Assembly: GCA_022484695.1 (NCBI GenBank)
Contig: JAKVKU010000019.1
Location: 1-51,051 of the forward strand
Length of the DNA stretch: 51,051 nucleotides
Source: Lactobacillus sp.
Lineage (GTDB): Bacteria; Bacillota; Bacilli; Lactobacillales; Lactobacillaceae
Reading direction: 5' to 3'
Below are positions 32,675 to 42,496 of the stretch, piece after piece. A program made the translations under genes and the position numbers. How positions within the stretch are numbered: position 1 is the first letter of the stretch; each line of letters opens with the position of its first letter. The notes beneath the pieces are model-generated. The model saw nothing but the letters and a program-made list of their open reading frames with translations, did not search any database and was not told the DNA's origin.

Positions 32675-35044
32675 ATGGCAAACTTTCTAAAATCCTGGGT
32701 TGAAAATGATAAACGTGAAGTCAATCGCATGGATAAAATTGCTGACAAAGTAATTAGTTATGAAGATGAATACGCACAGCTTTCTGATGAAGCTTTGAAA
32801 GCTAAGACACCAGAACTGAAAAAACGCGTTCAAGAAGATGGCGAAAGCTTAGATGATGTTTTACCAGAAGCCTTCGCAGCTTGTCGTGAAGGCGCTAAAC
32901 GTGTTTTAGGGCTATTTCCATTTCGAGTTCAAATTATTGGGGGCATTACTTTACACGAAGGTAATATCGCCGAAATGAAAACTGGTGAAGGTAAGACATT
33001 GACCGCTACCATGCCAGTTTATTTGAATGCCCTAGAAGGCAAAGGGGTCCACGTGGTTACCGTGAATGAATACCTATCTTCTCGGGATGCCACAGAAATG
33101 GGCGAACTGTATAATTGGATGGGCCTAAGCGTTGGCTTGAATTTGAATGAAAAAAATGCCGAAGAAAAACGTGAAGCCTACAATTGTGATATTACCTATT
33201 CCACAAATAGTGAACTGGGTTTTGATTATTTGCGGGATAACATGGTGGTTTATAAAGAAGAAATGGTGCAACGGCCATTACGCTATGCCATTGTGGATGA
33301 GGTGGATTCCATCTTAATTGATGAGGCCCGGACACCTTTGATTATTTCTGGCCAAGCCGAAAAATCAACAGCTTTATATATCCGTGCGGATCGCTTTGTC
33401 AAAACTTTAAAAGAAGACGAAGATTTTAAAATTGATTGGCCTACCAAGACCATCAGTTTGTCAGAACAAGGTATTAAAAAGGCCGAGAAGAATTTTGGCC
33501 TCAGTAATTTATATGATACGGATAACATGGCTTTGACCCATCATTTGGATCAAGCACTGCGGGCTAATTTTATTATGCTCCATGATATTGACTATGTGGT
33601 TCAAGATGGTCAAGTCATGATCGTGGACCAATTTACCGGGCGGGTCATGGAAGGCCGGCGTTATTCTGATGGCTTGCATCAAGCGATCGAAGCCAAAGAA
33701 GGCGTTGAGATCCAAGACGAAAGCAAAACCATGGCCAACATCACTTATCAGAACTACTTCAGAATGTATGACAAGTTATCTGGGATGACTGGGACTGCCA
33801 AGACAGAAGAAGAAGAATTCCGCGAAATTTATAACATGGAATGTATTGGGATTCCGACCAACAAACCAGTTATTCGGGTGGACCGCTCTGATGTGTTGTA
33901 TCCAACTATTGACAGCAAATTCAAAGCGGTTATTGAAGATATTAAAGAACGCCATGCCAAGGGCCAACCCGTCTTAGTCGGGACAGTTGCCGTTGAATCT
34001 TCTGAACGTCTTTCCCATTTGTTGGATGAAGCTGGCATTCCCCATGCCGTTTTAAATGCTAAGAATCACTTTAAAGAAGCTGAAATTATTATGAATGCCG
34101 GGCAAAAGGGTGCCGTTACCATTGCCACCAACATGGCCGGCCGGGGGACTGATATCAAATTAGGCCCTGGTGTGCGCGAAGTTGGCGGCTTGTGTGTATT
34201 GGGGACCGAACGGCATGAATCTCGCCGGATCGATAACCAGCTCCGGGGCCGTTCTGGTCGGCAGGGTGATCCGGGTGAAACCATTTTCTATATGTCTTTA
34301 GAAGATGACTTAATGAAGCGGTTTGGCTCAGATCGAATTAAAGCATTCCTTGAAAGAATGCGGATCGATGATGATGATGCTGTGATTCAAAGCCGCATGA
34401 TTTCCCGACAAGTGGAATCTGCCCAAAAACGGGTCGAAGGTAACAACTATGATACCCGTAAGCAAACATTGCAATATGATGACGTGATGCGGGAACAACG
34501 GGAAGTTATCTATAAAGAACGGTTTGAGGTCATTCAAGAAACCAAAGACTTAGGGCATGTTTTGATGCCAATGGTCAAACGGACCATTGGCCATCAAATT
34601 GATTTGTTCACGCAGGGTGAAACGCCTAAAGATTGGAATCTAGATGCCTTATATGACTTTATCATCAACTCCTTGACCAACGATGCCAATTTTAAACGCG
34701 CACAATTGGATAATCGGACCGTACCAGAGTTAACCGCGCTATTGAACAAGATGGCCGATGATAATTTTGAAACCAAGACCAAATTATTGACGGATCCAAC
34801 ACAATTGTTGGAATTTGAAAAAGTTGTTATCCTGCGGGTTGTTGACGAGCATTGGACGGATCATATTGATGCCATGGATCGCCTGCGCCAGTCGATTGGT
34901 TTAAGAGGTTATGGACAAATGAATCCGTTGGTTGAATACCAAGAAGAAGGATTTAGAATGTTTGAAGAAATGATTTCAGATATTGACTACGACGTCACCC
35001 GCCTATTCATGAAAGCTGAAATTCGTCAAAATATTAGACGTTAG
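32675..35044 (+). CDS. secA: Preprotein translocase ATPase SecA
   Basis: Motor that pushes unfolded preproteins through SecYEG. The 789-residue protein has Walker A in [14 protein letters not shown], the DEAD-like [20 protein letters not shown], the preprotein cross-linking and helical scaffold regions, and [11 protein letters not shown]. It ends at the scaffold/two-helix part ([13 protein letters not shown]) without the C-terminal Cys-rich zinc motif of longer SecA proteins, which is common among lactobacilli. The ATG at 32675 was chosen over the 13-codon extension because AAGGG is about 9 nt upstream. Strong terminator follows. Confidence 0.97.
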   Translation: MANFLKSWVENDKREVNRMDKIADKVISYEDEYAQLSDEALKAKTPELKKRVQEDGESLDDVLPEAFAACREGAKRVLGLFPFRVQIIGGITLHEGNIAEMKTGEGKTLTATMPVYLNALEGKGVHVVTVNEYLSSRDATEMGELYNWMGLSVGLNLNEKNAEEKREAYNCDITYSTNSELGFDYLRDNMVVYKEEMVQRPLRYAIVDEVDSILIDEARTPLIISGQAEKSTALYIRADRFVKTLKEDEDFKIDWPTKTISLSEQGIKKAEKNFGLSNLYDTDNMALTHHLDQALRANFIMLHDIDYVVQDGQVMIVDQFTGRVMEGRRYSDGLHQAIEAKEGVEIQDESKTMANITYQNYFRMYDKLSGMTGTAKTEEEEFREIYNMECIGIPTNKPVIRVDRSDVLYPTIDSKFKAVIEDIKERHAKGQPVLVGTVAVESSERLSHLLDEAGIPHAVLNAKNHFKEAEIIMNAGQKGAVTIATNMAGRGTDIKLGPGVREVGGLCVLGTERHESRRIDNQLRGRSGRQGDPGETIFYMSLEDDLMKRFGSDRIKAFLERMRIDDDDAVIQSRMISRQVESAQKRVEGNNYDTRKQTLQYDDVMREQREVIYKERFEVIQETKDLGHVLMPMVKRTIGHQIDLFTQGETPKDWNLDALYDFIINSLTNDANFKRAQLDNRTVPELTALLNKMADDNFETKTKLLTDPTQLLEFEKVVILRVVDEHWTDHIDAMDRLRQSIGLRGYGQMNPLVEYQEEGFRMFEEMISDIDYDVTRLFMKAEIRQNIRR

Positions 35045-35101
35045 TTACCAAGATGATTACCAAGTATTATCATCGCGGCTTATTTTAAGGAATTAACAAG
35101 G

Positions 35102-35147
35102 ACAAAGGGCCGATGACGGAAGTAGTTATCTGGCCCTTTGTTTTATT
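35102..35147 (+). terminator. Terminator after secA
   Basis: ACAAAGGGCC (35102-35111) pairs with GGCCCTTTGT (35132-35141), then TTTATTT. Confidence 0.88.
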
Positions 35148-35173
35148 TGGACAATAAAAGGAGTTAAAAAAGT

Positions 35174-36290
35174 ATGGAAATTAGTGAAGCTAGACATAGT
35201 TTAGAAACAATAGCATCAAAAATAAAGCAATTTAGGGGGTCACTTTGACCTCGATCGCCTAGAAGAAGTCGTCGCGATTAATGAAGCTAAGATGGCCCAA
35301 CCGGACTTTTGGAACGATCAAATGGCGGCTCAGAAATTGATTGATGAAACCAACACTTCCAAATCGAAGTTAGATGATTTTAAAGCATTGCAAAGTCAGT
35401 ATGAAGATCTGATGGTCAATTTGGAATTGATTCAAGAAGAACCTGACCCTGATATGAAAAAAGAATTCGAGACAGGGTTGACCAAACTTCAGCAACAGAT
35501 GCAGCAATACGAACTGGCTTTGTTGCTAAATCAAAAGTACGATCAAAATAATGCCATCTTAGAAATTCATCCCGGTGCTGGCGGTACGGAATCCCAAGAC
35601 TGGGGTTCGATGTTATTGCGGATGTATACCCGCTGGGCCCAGCAACATAATTTTACAGTGGAAACTGAAGACTATCAGGCTGGGGATGAAGCCGGGATCA
35701 AGAGTGTGTCTTTAATGATCAAAGGCCACAACGCTTACGGCCTTCTGCGCTCAGAAAAGGGCATTCACCGCTTGGTGCGCATATCACCCTTTGACGCAGC
35801 GGGTCGGCGGCATACGTCTTTTGCCTCGGTAGATGTGATGCCTGAGTTAGATGATTCCATTGATATTGAAATTCGCCCAGAAGACGTGAAAATGGATGTG
35901 TTTCGCTCCAGTGGTGCCGGTGGCCAACATATCAACAAGACCTCTTCAGCCGTGCGCCTGACCCATATTCCTACGGGGATCGTGGTCAGTTCCCAAGCCC
36001 AACGTTCCCAGTTTCAAAATAGAGATACGGCCATGAATATGTTAAAGGCCAAACTCTATCAAAAAGAAGTGGCTGAGAAAAAGGCCCAAGAAGCCGCCAT
36101 CAAGGGTGAGCAGTTAGATATTGGTTGGGGCTCACAGATTAGATCTTATGTTTTTCATCCTTACACCATGGTCAAAGACCATCGGACCAATTATGAAACT
36201 GGTAATGGCCAAGCTGTGATGGATGGCGACTTAGATCCATTTATTTATGCTTATTTACAGTGGGACTTAAAACAGCAAAATCCAAGTTAG
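35174..36290 (+). CDS. prfB: Peptide chain release factor 2, with programmed +1 frameshift
   Basis: Recognises UGA and UAA stop codons. The gene starts at ATG 35174 after AAAGGAG and reads 24 codons to CTT at 35243-35245, where TGA (35246-35248) would stop it. A Shine-Dalgarno-like AGGGGG (35234-35239) and the slippery CTTTGAC are the classic autoregulatory +1 shift, after which reading continues from GAC 35247 to 36290. The full product is about 371 residues. The C-terminal part has [15 protein letters not shown], the SPF tripeptide that reads the stop, and GGQ in [11 protein letters not shown], the peptide-release motif. It sits between secA and ftsE as in many Firmicutes. Confidence 0.97.
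35234..35249 (+). other. prfB programmed +1 frameshift signal
   Basis: AGGGGG, then TCA and CTTTGAC. The spacing from the AGGGGG to the CTT is 3 nt, as in other bacteria. Low RF2 makes the ribosome pause at UGA and slip forward one base. Confidence 0.95.
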
Positions 36291-36302
36291 GGGATCAAGG
36301 AT

Positions 36303-36995
36303 ATGATTCAGTTCGTGGATGTTTCTAAGAAATTTCAAAGAAAAACTGTTTTGGAAAATATTAATTTAACGGTACAGCAAGGGGAGTTTGTGTATATCGT
36401 GGGGCCCAGTGGTGCTGGTAAGTCCACCTTGATTCAATTGCTTTATCGGCAGCTGTTGCCCAGTAAAGGTATTATTTGGGTCAACCAATTTGATCTGACC
36501 AAAATGAAACCCCAAGGTATTCCTTATCTGCGCCGGGAGTTAGGGATTGTTTTTCAAGATTTTAAACTGTTGCCTAAATTAACCGTTTTTGAAAACGTGG
36601 CCTATGCCATGGAAGTTACTGAGAAAAAACCAGCGTTGATTCGCCGGCGGGTTTTAGAAGTCTTGAAGGAAATGGGCTTAGCCAATTTACGCCATCGTTT
36701 TCCCAGTGAATTATCTGGGGGTGAACAACAGCGTGTGGCCATTGCCAGAGCCATTGTGAATCGGCCCAGCATTGTGATTGCCGATGAACCGACAGGCAAC
36801 TTGGATCCGGAAACAGCCGCGGGGATCATTAATATTTTCGAAGCGATCCACCGCCAAGGGTCCACCGTGATCATGGCCACTCATAATCACCAGATGGTGG
36901 ATCGCCGGCCCCACCGGGTTGTTGAGATCGTCGCCGGCCAAATCGTTCGGGATCAAGCTAAAGGAGCCTATCATTATGCCGGGATACGTCATTAA
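36303..36995 (+). CDS. ftsE: Cell division ATP-binding protein FtsE
   Basis: ATPase of the FtsEX complex, which activates cell-wall hydrolases at or near the septum. Walker [10 protein letters not shown] (34-42), signature LSGGE (137-141) and Walker B with DEP (161-163). The 230-residue length is standard. Start is ATG 36303. ftsX begins 20 nt before its end, so the two are translationally coupled. Confidence 0.96.
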   Translation: MIQFVDVSKKFQRKTVLENINLTVQQGEFVYIVGPSGAGKSTLIQLLYRQLLPSKGIIWVNQFDLTKMKPQGIPYLRRELGIVFQDFKLLPKLTVFENVAYAMEVTEKKPALIRRRVLEVLKEMGLANLRHRFPSELSGGEQQRVAIARAIVNRPSIVIADEPTGNLDPETAAGIINIFEAIHRQGSTVIMATHNHQMVDRRPHRVVEIVAGQIVRDQAKGAYHYAGIRH

Positions 36996-37863
36996 GCGTC
37001 ATGTCAAAGACAGCTTTAAAAGTTTAAAGCGCAATGGCTGGATGTCCTTTGCCGCCGTTAGTGCAGTGGCGGTGACCTTGATGTTATTGGGGATTTTTTT
37101 AGCCTTGATTTTAAATGTGAACCGCTTGTCCAATCAAATTGAAAATGATGTGCGGGTCCGGGTTTTGATTGAACGGGGGACCACGGCCAAGGAAAAGACG
37201 GCTTTAAAAACCAAGTTAGGCGACATGGCTGCCGTTGACTCAGTGACCTACTCCAGTCGTAATCAAGAACTCAAACAGGTCGTTGGGCACTACGGCCAGG
37301 CTTTTGGCTTATTTGCGGGGGCAGAGAATCCTTTAAATGATGTGTATGTCATTAAAGCCAAGCGGCCCACCCAAACGCTCGCGGTGGCAAAAGCCGCCAA
37401 GCAGCTGCCCCACGTGGCCGCAGCTAACTACGGGGGTAATCAGACCAAGCAATTATTTCAAGTCGTGGGGACCATTCGCCTATGGGCCAGTGGCTTGATG
37501 TTATTATTGTTGCTGGTGGCTATTTTTCTAATTTCAAATACCATTCGGATCACGATCATGTCCCGTGAAGCTGAAATCGGCGTGATGCGCTTAGTGGGTG
37601 CCACTAACGCTTATATTCGCTGGCCCTTTTTTCTGGAAGGGGCTTGGACAGGTTTATTGGGGGCACTGTTGCCCATTGTTCTGATTGATATCGGCTATCA
37701 CTGGGTCTATCAGCGCACGGCGGCAGAGTTTGTCAATTTTGGCTATACTTTGGCGAGCCCCGGTCAGTTTTTAAGCTTGATCGATGGGGTGTTGCTATTG
37801 GTGGGTATGCTGATTGGGGCTGCCGGGGCAACGATCTCCATGCGCCGTTACTTAAAGGTCTAG
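36976..37863 (+). CDS. ftsX: Cell division permease FtsX
   Basis: Membrane partner of FtsE that transmits ATP hydrolysis to peptidoglycan hydrolases outside. The 295-residue protein has an N-terminal helix (about 24-45), an extracellular domain (about 50-165) and three helices with LISNTIRITIMSREAEIGVMRLVGA, the FtsX core motif. ATG 36976 is chosen, because AAGGAG lies about 9 nt upstream; it overlaps ftsE by 20 nt. An upstream ATG at 36919 has no ribosome binding site. A terminator hairpin includes its stop codon. Confidence 0.95.
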   Translation: MPGYVIKRHVKDSFKSLKRNGWMSFAAVSAVAVTLMLLGIFLALILNVNRLSNQIENDVRVRVLIERGTTAKEKTALKTKLGDMAAVDSVTYSSRNQELKQVVGHYGQAFGLFAGAENPLNDVYVIKAKRPTQTLAVAKAAKQLPHVAAANYGGNQTKQLFQVVGTIRLWASGLMLLLLLVAIFLISNTIRITIMSREAEIGVMRLVGATNAYIRWPFFLEGAWTGLLGALLPIVLIDIGYHWVYQRTAAEFVNFGYTLASPGQFLSLIDGVLLLVGMLIGAAGATISMRRYLKV

Positions 37864-37885
37864 GGGTAAAACCCTGGCCTTTTTT
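37855..37885 (+). terminator. Terminator overlapping the ftsX stop
   Basis: AAGGTCTAGGG (37855-37865) pairs with CCCTGGCCTT (37872-37881), with one bulged T, then TTTT. The first arm contains the end of ftsX. Confidence 0.8.
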
Positions 37886-37908
37886 GTGAAGTTAATATTT
37901 TTTAATAT

Positions 37909-37947
37909 TTTACGAAAATTATACGTAATCTTTACATTGGGCGTACA
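37909..37947 (+). promoter_or_regulatory. PhoP box, four hexamers, in front of the MinJ-like/phoPR unit
   Basis: TTTACG (37909), TATACG (37920), TTTACA (37931) and CGTACA (37942) recur at exactly 11-bp intervals with 5-bp spacers. This matches the direct-repeat PhoP sites known from Bacillus. They lie upstream of a -10 at 37968. Confidence 0.7.
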
Positions 37948-37967
37948 ATTCCAATAGAATTGCATGG

Positions 37968-37973
37968 TATACT
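37968..37973 (+). promoter_or_regulatory. -10 element of the PhoP-controlled promoter
   Basis: TATACT lies 30 nt before the TTG start and has no good -35 at 17 bp, as expected for an activator-dependent promoter with the Pho box just upstream. Confidence 0.6.
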
Positions 37974-38002
37974 TATTTTATCCACAATATGAGGTAGTTA
38001 TT

Positions 38003-39163
38003 TTGCTAAAAATTATTGGTTTTTTCTTTTTTAACCCAGTTTTTCTCGTAGCAATTTGTGTCATCGCCATATCAGGTTATCGACGCATCCAACAAGAGCG
38101 TCGTCAATTCTCTATTGCCATTGATTCCCATTTCTTAGAGGCCCGTTCTTTTTTTAAGGATGGCTTGTTTGGGGGCTTAATTGCATCAGTGGTCAGTCTA
38201 TTATTGGGGATTGTGGTGGATAATAACTGGTTGGTATGGTATGTCTTGATAACCTTGCTGGGCTTGGTTTGTTTCACAGCGTTTTGGGATAACGGCATTT
38301 TATGGTTACTCGTGGCGGGATTAGCGTGGTTTAAACCGAATTTAGTATTACCCGGTTTTTTCAACGACACGATCATTGCACCAGTGCAAGGGGCAGTGAT
38401 CCCCAGTGCGCTAGCCATCGCCGCCCTTGGTTTGGGGGCATGCGGGTGTTTATTTCAGAAAATGCCCCAATTAGAATTAAGTCCTAAGATAAAAAATGCA
38501 GTGCGTGGTGGTCGCGAAGCTTATTATGCGGTTCAGCGGCTTTATTTAATGCCGCTTATTTTGCTGGTCCCAGGGGATGCGTTCCCCATGCTAAAGGGCT
38601 GGTGGCCATTTTTCAACTTAGGAAATCAGCGTTTTACGATCTTGGTATTGCCCTTGATTTTGGGTCTGAATTTAAAACTAAAACGGCGTTTGCCCGCAGA
38701 ACTGACCCAACTAAAGCGGCCCTTCATGTTGGCTAGTGTCATCATGTTGGCCTTAGCTTTTTTAGGGTTAAAGGGACAATTACCTGGGCTGAGCTTGATC
38801 CTAGGCGCTATCGTGGTCATTTTTTTACGGGGTTATGTGGCCCGTTTCTTGGCCAAAGGCAATAGCCACTTGTTACAACCAAAAGCCGGGATTCAAGTCC
38901 TAGCGGTGCAACAAGGCACACCGGCCCAAAAAGCTGGCTTGACGGCCGGGGATGTGGTCCTGTCAGCTAATGGGCAACCCGTTAATTCCCAAGCCCAATT
39001 TTACGAAGTTATCCAAGCAAGTGCAACCTTTGTGAGCTTGCGGGTCAAAACGTTGCATCAAGATATCAAACTGGCGGAAACAGCCATTTACAAAGACTCA
39101 CCTCATGAATTAGGAATCATTACTTTTCCTGATTCAGAACAGACGCATCAAAGGAGGATATAG
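38003..39163 (+). CDS. MinJ-like polytopic membrane protein with C-terminal PDZ domain
   Basis: Integral membrane protein of 386 residues with about eight to ten hydrophobic segments up to about residue 285, then a PDZ domain (about 290-375) with a carboxylate-binding-type loop and the conserved GTPAQKAGLTAGDVVLSANGQ block (about residues 310-330). The layout is that of MinJ, the Bacillus protein that bridges DivIVA and MinD at cell poles; the position after ftsEX supports a division role. TTG 38003 is chosen because GAGGT is 7 nt upstream; an upstream ATG at 37964 lies inside the promoter. It opens the operon with phoP (stop and start spaced by 1 nt), behind a Pho box. The orthology is inferred, not shown. 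Confidence 0.7.
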   Translation: MLKIIGFFFFNPVFLVAICVIAISGYRRIQQERRQFSIAIDSHFLEARSFFKDGLFGGLIASVVSLLLGIVVDNNWLVWYVLITLLGLVCFTAFWDNGILWLLVAGLAWFKPNLVLPGFFNDTIIAPVQGAVIPSALAIAALGLGACGCLFQKMPQLELSPKIKNAVRGGREAYYAVQRLYLMPLILLVPGDAFPMLKGWWPFFNLGNQRFTILVLPLILGLNLKLKRRLPAELTQLKRPFMLASVIMLALAFLGLKGQLPGLSLILGAIVVIFLRGYVARFLAKGNSHLLQPKAGIQVLAVQQGTPAQKAGLTAGDVVLSANGQPVNSQAQFYEVIQASATFVSLRVKTLHQDIKLAETAIYKDSPHELGIITFPDSEQTHQRRI

Positions 39164-39164
39164 T

Positions 39165-39863
39165 GTGGATAGGATTTTAGTGGTTGATGATGAACCAGCT
39201 ATTTTGACGTTATTAAAATATAATTTAACCCAAGAAGGGTATGAGGTGACCACCGCCCAAGATGGACAGGAAGCTTTGAATCTGGCTTTTAATCAACAGT
39301 TTGATTTTATTATTTTAGATTTAATGCTGCCCCATATTGATGGCTTGGAGATTACCCGGCGCTTGCGGATCGAAAAAATTAAAACTCCGATTATGATTTT
39401 AACGGCTAAAGATAGTGAGACCGACAAAATTGTGGGGTTAGAAATCGGCGCTGACGACTATGTGACCAAGCCCTTTAGTCCCCGGGAGATCATTGCCCGG
39501 ATCAAAGCCATCAAGCGGCGGCTGAATAAGGGGGAACCGGATAAAGCAGCGCAATCTGAGCGCTATATTACCGTGGGAGATTTAACCATTGATCAAGATC
39601 AAATGATTGCCACTAAAAATGGCAAAAATTTATTACTAACGCCTAAAGAATACAAATTACTGGCCTATTTAATGCATCGCCCAGGTCGGGTGTTAAGCCG
39701 TGAAGCGTTGTTAAACGGTGTTTGGGGATTTGATTATGCAGCGGAGTCCAGAATGGTGGATATTCAGATCAGCCATTTAAGAGATAAAGTGGAAGCTGAT
39801 CCTAAGCAAGCACAGTTTATTAAGACGGTTCGGGGCTTTGGTTATAAATTGGAGGTTAAATGA
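39165..39863 (+). CDS. phoP: Phosphate response regulator PhoP
   Basis: OmpR-type response regulator. The receiver domain has Asp9 and Asp10, the phosphorylation Asp52 (ILDLMLP) and Lys in VTKPFSP; the C-terminal winged helix ends with KTVRGFGYKLE. 232 residues. The start is GTG 39165, with AAGGAGGA about 6 nt upstream. It follows the PDZ gene by 1 nt, and the stop overlaps phoR by 4 nt (ATGA). With pst genes immediately downstream, this is the phosphate-starvation regulator rather than a WalR-type one, an inference from the neighbourhood. Confidence 0.9.
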   Translation: MDRILVVDDEPAILTLLKYNLTQEGYEVTTAQDGQEALNLAFNQQFDFIILDLMLPHIDGLEITRRLRIEKIKTPIMILTAKDSETDKIVGLEIGADDYVTKPFSPREIIARIKAIKRRLNKGEPDKAAQSERYITVGDLTIDQDQMIATKNGKNLLLTPKEYKLLAYLMHRPGRVLSREALLNGVWGFDYAAESRMVDIQISHLRDKVEADPKQAQFIKTVRGFGYKLEVK

Positions 39864-41530
39864 TGAGTCGGCACAAGTACCTAATTAGAGTATCTTTGGT
39901 TACGCTCTTTGCAATTTTATTTTATTTATTATCTATTTTTGTCATGAATTCAGTTGTTCAAAAACAACAAGAGCATTACTTACAACGTGAAGCTGAAGAT
40001 TACCAATTAGTCGCAGATGACAAATCCGCCTTAGAAAACTGGCAGGATAAAAGTGGTATTACAGTAATCACCAGTCCAATGCGTCAAGGCGCCGGTTTTC
40101 AAACCATGGCTCGGGATTTGGTCAGCCACAGTTTGATTTCCCGTGAAAATCCTTTTTCTAAACAAACCATCGATAATAAAACGTACCTGGCCTATGGGTT
40201 ATATGCCACCGTTGGCAATCCTATTGTCTTCTTTGTGCCTAAGGACAATCCTTGGAATTTCATCCCAGCGGCCTTTTGGATTTCGACGGTGATTTATTTT
40301 GTTGCCCTATTGTTTGGCCTGTTTTATAGCACGCGCCGCCGCAAGAAGATGCTGACCAATCTAGGGACTTTAGTGAACAATGTGCATCGCATCCGCCATC
40401 AAGGCAGTCCAGAGCCTTTGATTTTACGCATGGATAATGTGTTGTATCCCTTATCCGCTGAAGTGAATAAACTCGATGAAGATGTGAGTCACTTGAATGA
40501 AAAAATTGCGATTCGCTCAGAGAGTTTTAAACGCTTGATCGATCACTTACCCATGGGGGTCATGCTGATGGATATGGATGGCAATGTGCAAATGCTCAAC
40601 GAATCCATGCGTCATTTGCTGCAAGTTGAAGACGCAGCGTTACCCCATCCTTTTATTGATGATGTGAAAACTTATAAATTGAGTCAAATGATTGAGCATA
40701 CGATTCGCTATCAACATAATCATCATGGCGAAGTTCAACTGGTGCAACAACCGATGCGCTATGTGGATGCCAATGTGATTCAAGTTGGTCAAGATGGGCC
40801 CCGACCGCAGATATTAGTCTTACTTTATGATTTGACGAATATTCGCAGGATCGAGCAAATGCAATTAGACTTTGTGGGCAATGTCAGCCATGAATTGAAG
40901 ACACCAGTGACGGCCATTAAAGGTTTTGCGGAAACCATGATTCAAAAAACCGACATGGATCCTAAAGACCGAGCAGAATTCATTAAGATCATTTACAAGG
41001 AAAGTACACGCTTGAATCAATTGATTCAAGATATTTTAGAGCTTTCGAAATTAGATGAGACCCGTAAAGATGAACCTGTTAATGTCACTGTGAAACCAGT
41101 CGTTGCCGATATTTTACAGGAACTAAAACCCGATATCGCTGCGCGGCATTTGGAGGTCAGTGTGAATGGGAAAGAAGACGTGGCTTTGAAGATCGATCCC
41201 GTTCAATTTCGGCAAATCATGAAGAATTTAATTACAAATGCTATTTTTTACAATCGTGACGCGGGTAAAATTGCTGTTAACTTTGCCAATGGTAAAAATA
41301 ACGTTCATATTTCCGTCGTGGACACCGGGATTGGTCTAAAAGAAGAAGAACAATCACGTATCTTTGAACGTTTCTATAGAGTTGATAAAGCACGATCTTA
41401 TAACAATGGGGGGACTGGTTTAGGCTTGTCCATTGTGAGTGGTATTGTAAATAATTATGGTGGGAAATTATCCGTTACCAGTCAATATGGTGTGGGTAGT
41501 ACCTTCAATTTGAAGTTGCCAAAAGCATAA
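39860..41530 (+). CDS. phoR: Sensor histidine kinase PhoR
   Basis: Membrane sensor that phosphorylates PhoP. Two membrane helices (about 9-30 and 137-157) flank an extracellular domain, followed by a linker, a PAS-like domain (about 220-320), the HisKA dimerisation domain with the phospho-acceptor His344 (VSHELKTP), and the ATPase domain with N box near TNAIFYNRD, and glycine boxes DTGIGL and GTGLGLSIV. 556 residues is the usual length. GGAGG precedes ATG 39860. No terminator separates it from pstS, but pstS has its own Pho box. Confidence 0.92.
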   Translation: MMSRHKYLIRVSLVTLFAILFYLLSIFVMNSVVQKQQEHYLQREAEDYQLVADDKSALENWQDKSGITVITSPMRQGAGFQTMARDLVSHSLISRENPFSKQTIDNKTYLAYGLYATVGNPIVFFVPKDNPWNFIPAAFWISTVIYFVALLFGLFYSTRRRKKMLTNLGTLVNNVHRIRHQGSPEPLILRMDNVLYPLSAEVNKLDEDVSHLNEKIAIRSESFKRLIDHLPMGVMLMDMDGNVQMLNESMRHLLQVEDAALPHPFIDDVKTYKLSQMIEHTIRYQHNHHGEVQLVQQPMRYVDANVIQVGQDGPRPQILVLLYDLTNIRRIEQMQLDFVGNVSHELKTPVTAIKGFAETMIQKTDMDPKDRAEFIKIIYKESTRLNQLIQDILELSKLDETRKDEPVNVTVKPVVADILQELKPDIAARHLEVSVNGKEDVALKIDPVQFRQIMKNLITNAIFYNRDAGKIAVNFANGKNNVHISVVDTGIGLKEEEQSRIFERFYRVDKARSYNNGGTGLGLSIVSGIVNNYGGKLSVTSQYGVGSTFNLKLPKA

Positions 41531-41531
41531 A

Positions 41532-41570
41532 TTTACACAATTTTTACAAAGTGCATGGTATATCTTTACA
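41532..41570 (+). promoter_or_regulatory. PhoP box before pstS
   Basis: TTTACA (41532), TTTACA (41543), CATGGT (41554, degenerate) and TTTACA (41565) with an 11-bp period. Three of the four units are identical. Confidence 0.8.
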
Positions 41571-41579
41571 TTAAGAGGG

Positions 41580-41585
41580 TATCAT
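41580..41585 (+). promoter_or_regulatory. Candidate pstS -10 element
   Basis: TATCAT gives a transcription start near 41592, so that the Pho box lies at about -60 to -22, the position of Bacillus Pho boxes. An alternative TATATC core at about 41559 is possible. Confidence 0.45.
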
Positions 41586-41613
41586 CTTCTTGTTATGCTT
41601 TATGGAGGTAAAA

Positions 41614-42480
41614 ATGTTGAAAAAACGCATTCTAATGCTGTTGGGCTTGTTCATACTGGTGGGCACCTTAACCGCATGTCAAAGTGGCAGTAACAATGGC
41701 CGGTCCATCACTGCAGTTGGGTCTTCAGCCCTACAACCCCTTGTGGAAGCTGTTGGTGAAAACTATACCAGTGCCCATTCTGGTAATTTCATCAATGTCC
41801 AAGGTGGCGGGACTGGGACTGGTCTGAGTCAGATTCAAGAAGGCGCTGTAGATATTGGTAATTCTGATCTCTATGCGGAACAAAAAAAGGGGATCAATGC
41901 TAAGAAATTAGTCGATCATAAAGTGGCCGTTGTGGGTATTACACCGGTTATTAATAAACAATTAGCCATCAAGAACTTAACAAAGAAACAACTCATCGGG
42001 ATTTTCACCGGTGATATTACCAACTGGCAACAAGTTGGCGGTCCGGATCGGACCATTGTCGTGATTAATCGGGCCCAAGGTTCTGGGACCCGGAGTACTT
42101 TTGAGCGCTGGGCCTTAAATGGGCAGTCCTCACTGCAGGCCCAAGAGCAAGATTCCACCGGGATGGTCCGTCAAATCGTGTCCAGTACCCCTGGTGCTAT
42201 TAGTTACATGGCTTTTGCCTATGTGGATAAGACCATCAAAACTGTTAGTGTTGACAATATCCAACCTACGAATAAGAATGTCGAAACCAATCGTTGGCCA
42301 ATTTGGTCCTACGAGCATATGTACACCCGTGGTCAGCCAAAGGGTTTAACCAAAGACTTTATCGACTATATGATGAGTGATTCGGTTCAAGAAAAAGTCG
42401 TCGGCAAATTGGGCTATATTCCGATGAGCCAAATGAAGACGACCCGGACCTTGAATGATGAATTACACATTACCAAGTAG
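41614..42480 (+). CDS. pstS: Phosphate ABC transporter substrate-binding lipoprotein
   Basis: High-affinity phosphate receptor at the outer face of the membrane. A signal peptide ends in the lipobox LTAC with Cys22 of the protein. Phosphate-binding loops are visible: AVGSSALQPLVE, GGGTGTGLSQ and RAQGSGTR. 288 residues. The start is ATG 41614 with GGAGGT 5 nt upstream; longer readings from 41590 place that site inside. It opens the pstSCABB-phoU operon under a Pho box. Confidence 0.95.
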   Translation: MLKKRILMLLGLFILVGTLTACQSGSNNGRSITAVGSSALQPLVEAVGENYTSAHSGNFINVQGGGTGTGLSQIQEGAVDIGNSDLYAEQKKGINAKKLVDHKVAVVGITPVINKQLAIKNLTKKQLIGIFTGDITNWQQVGGPDRTIVVINRAQGSGTRSTFERWALNGQSSLQAQEQDSTGMVRQIVSSTPGAISYMAFAYVDKTIKTVSVDNIQPTNKNVETNRWPIWSYEHMYTRGQPKGLTKDFIDYMMSDSVQEKVVGKLGYIPMSQMKTTRTLNDELHITK

Positions 42481-42496
42481 GGAGGGGAAGAACAGC

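Noticed and set aside
35292-36290. prfB as a shorter gene starting at 35292
   Set aside because: The true start is at 35174 with a programmed frameshift; starting at 35292 ignores the conserved signal and the N-terminal domain.
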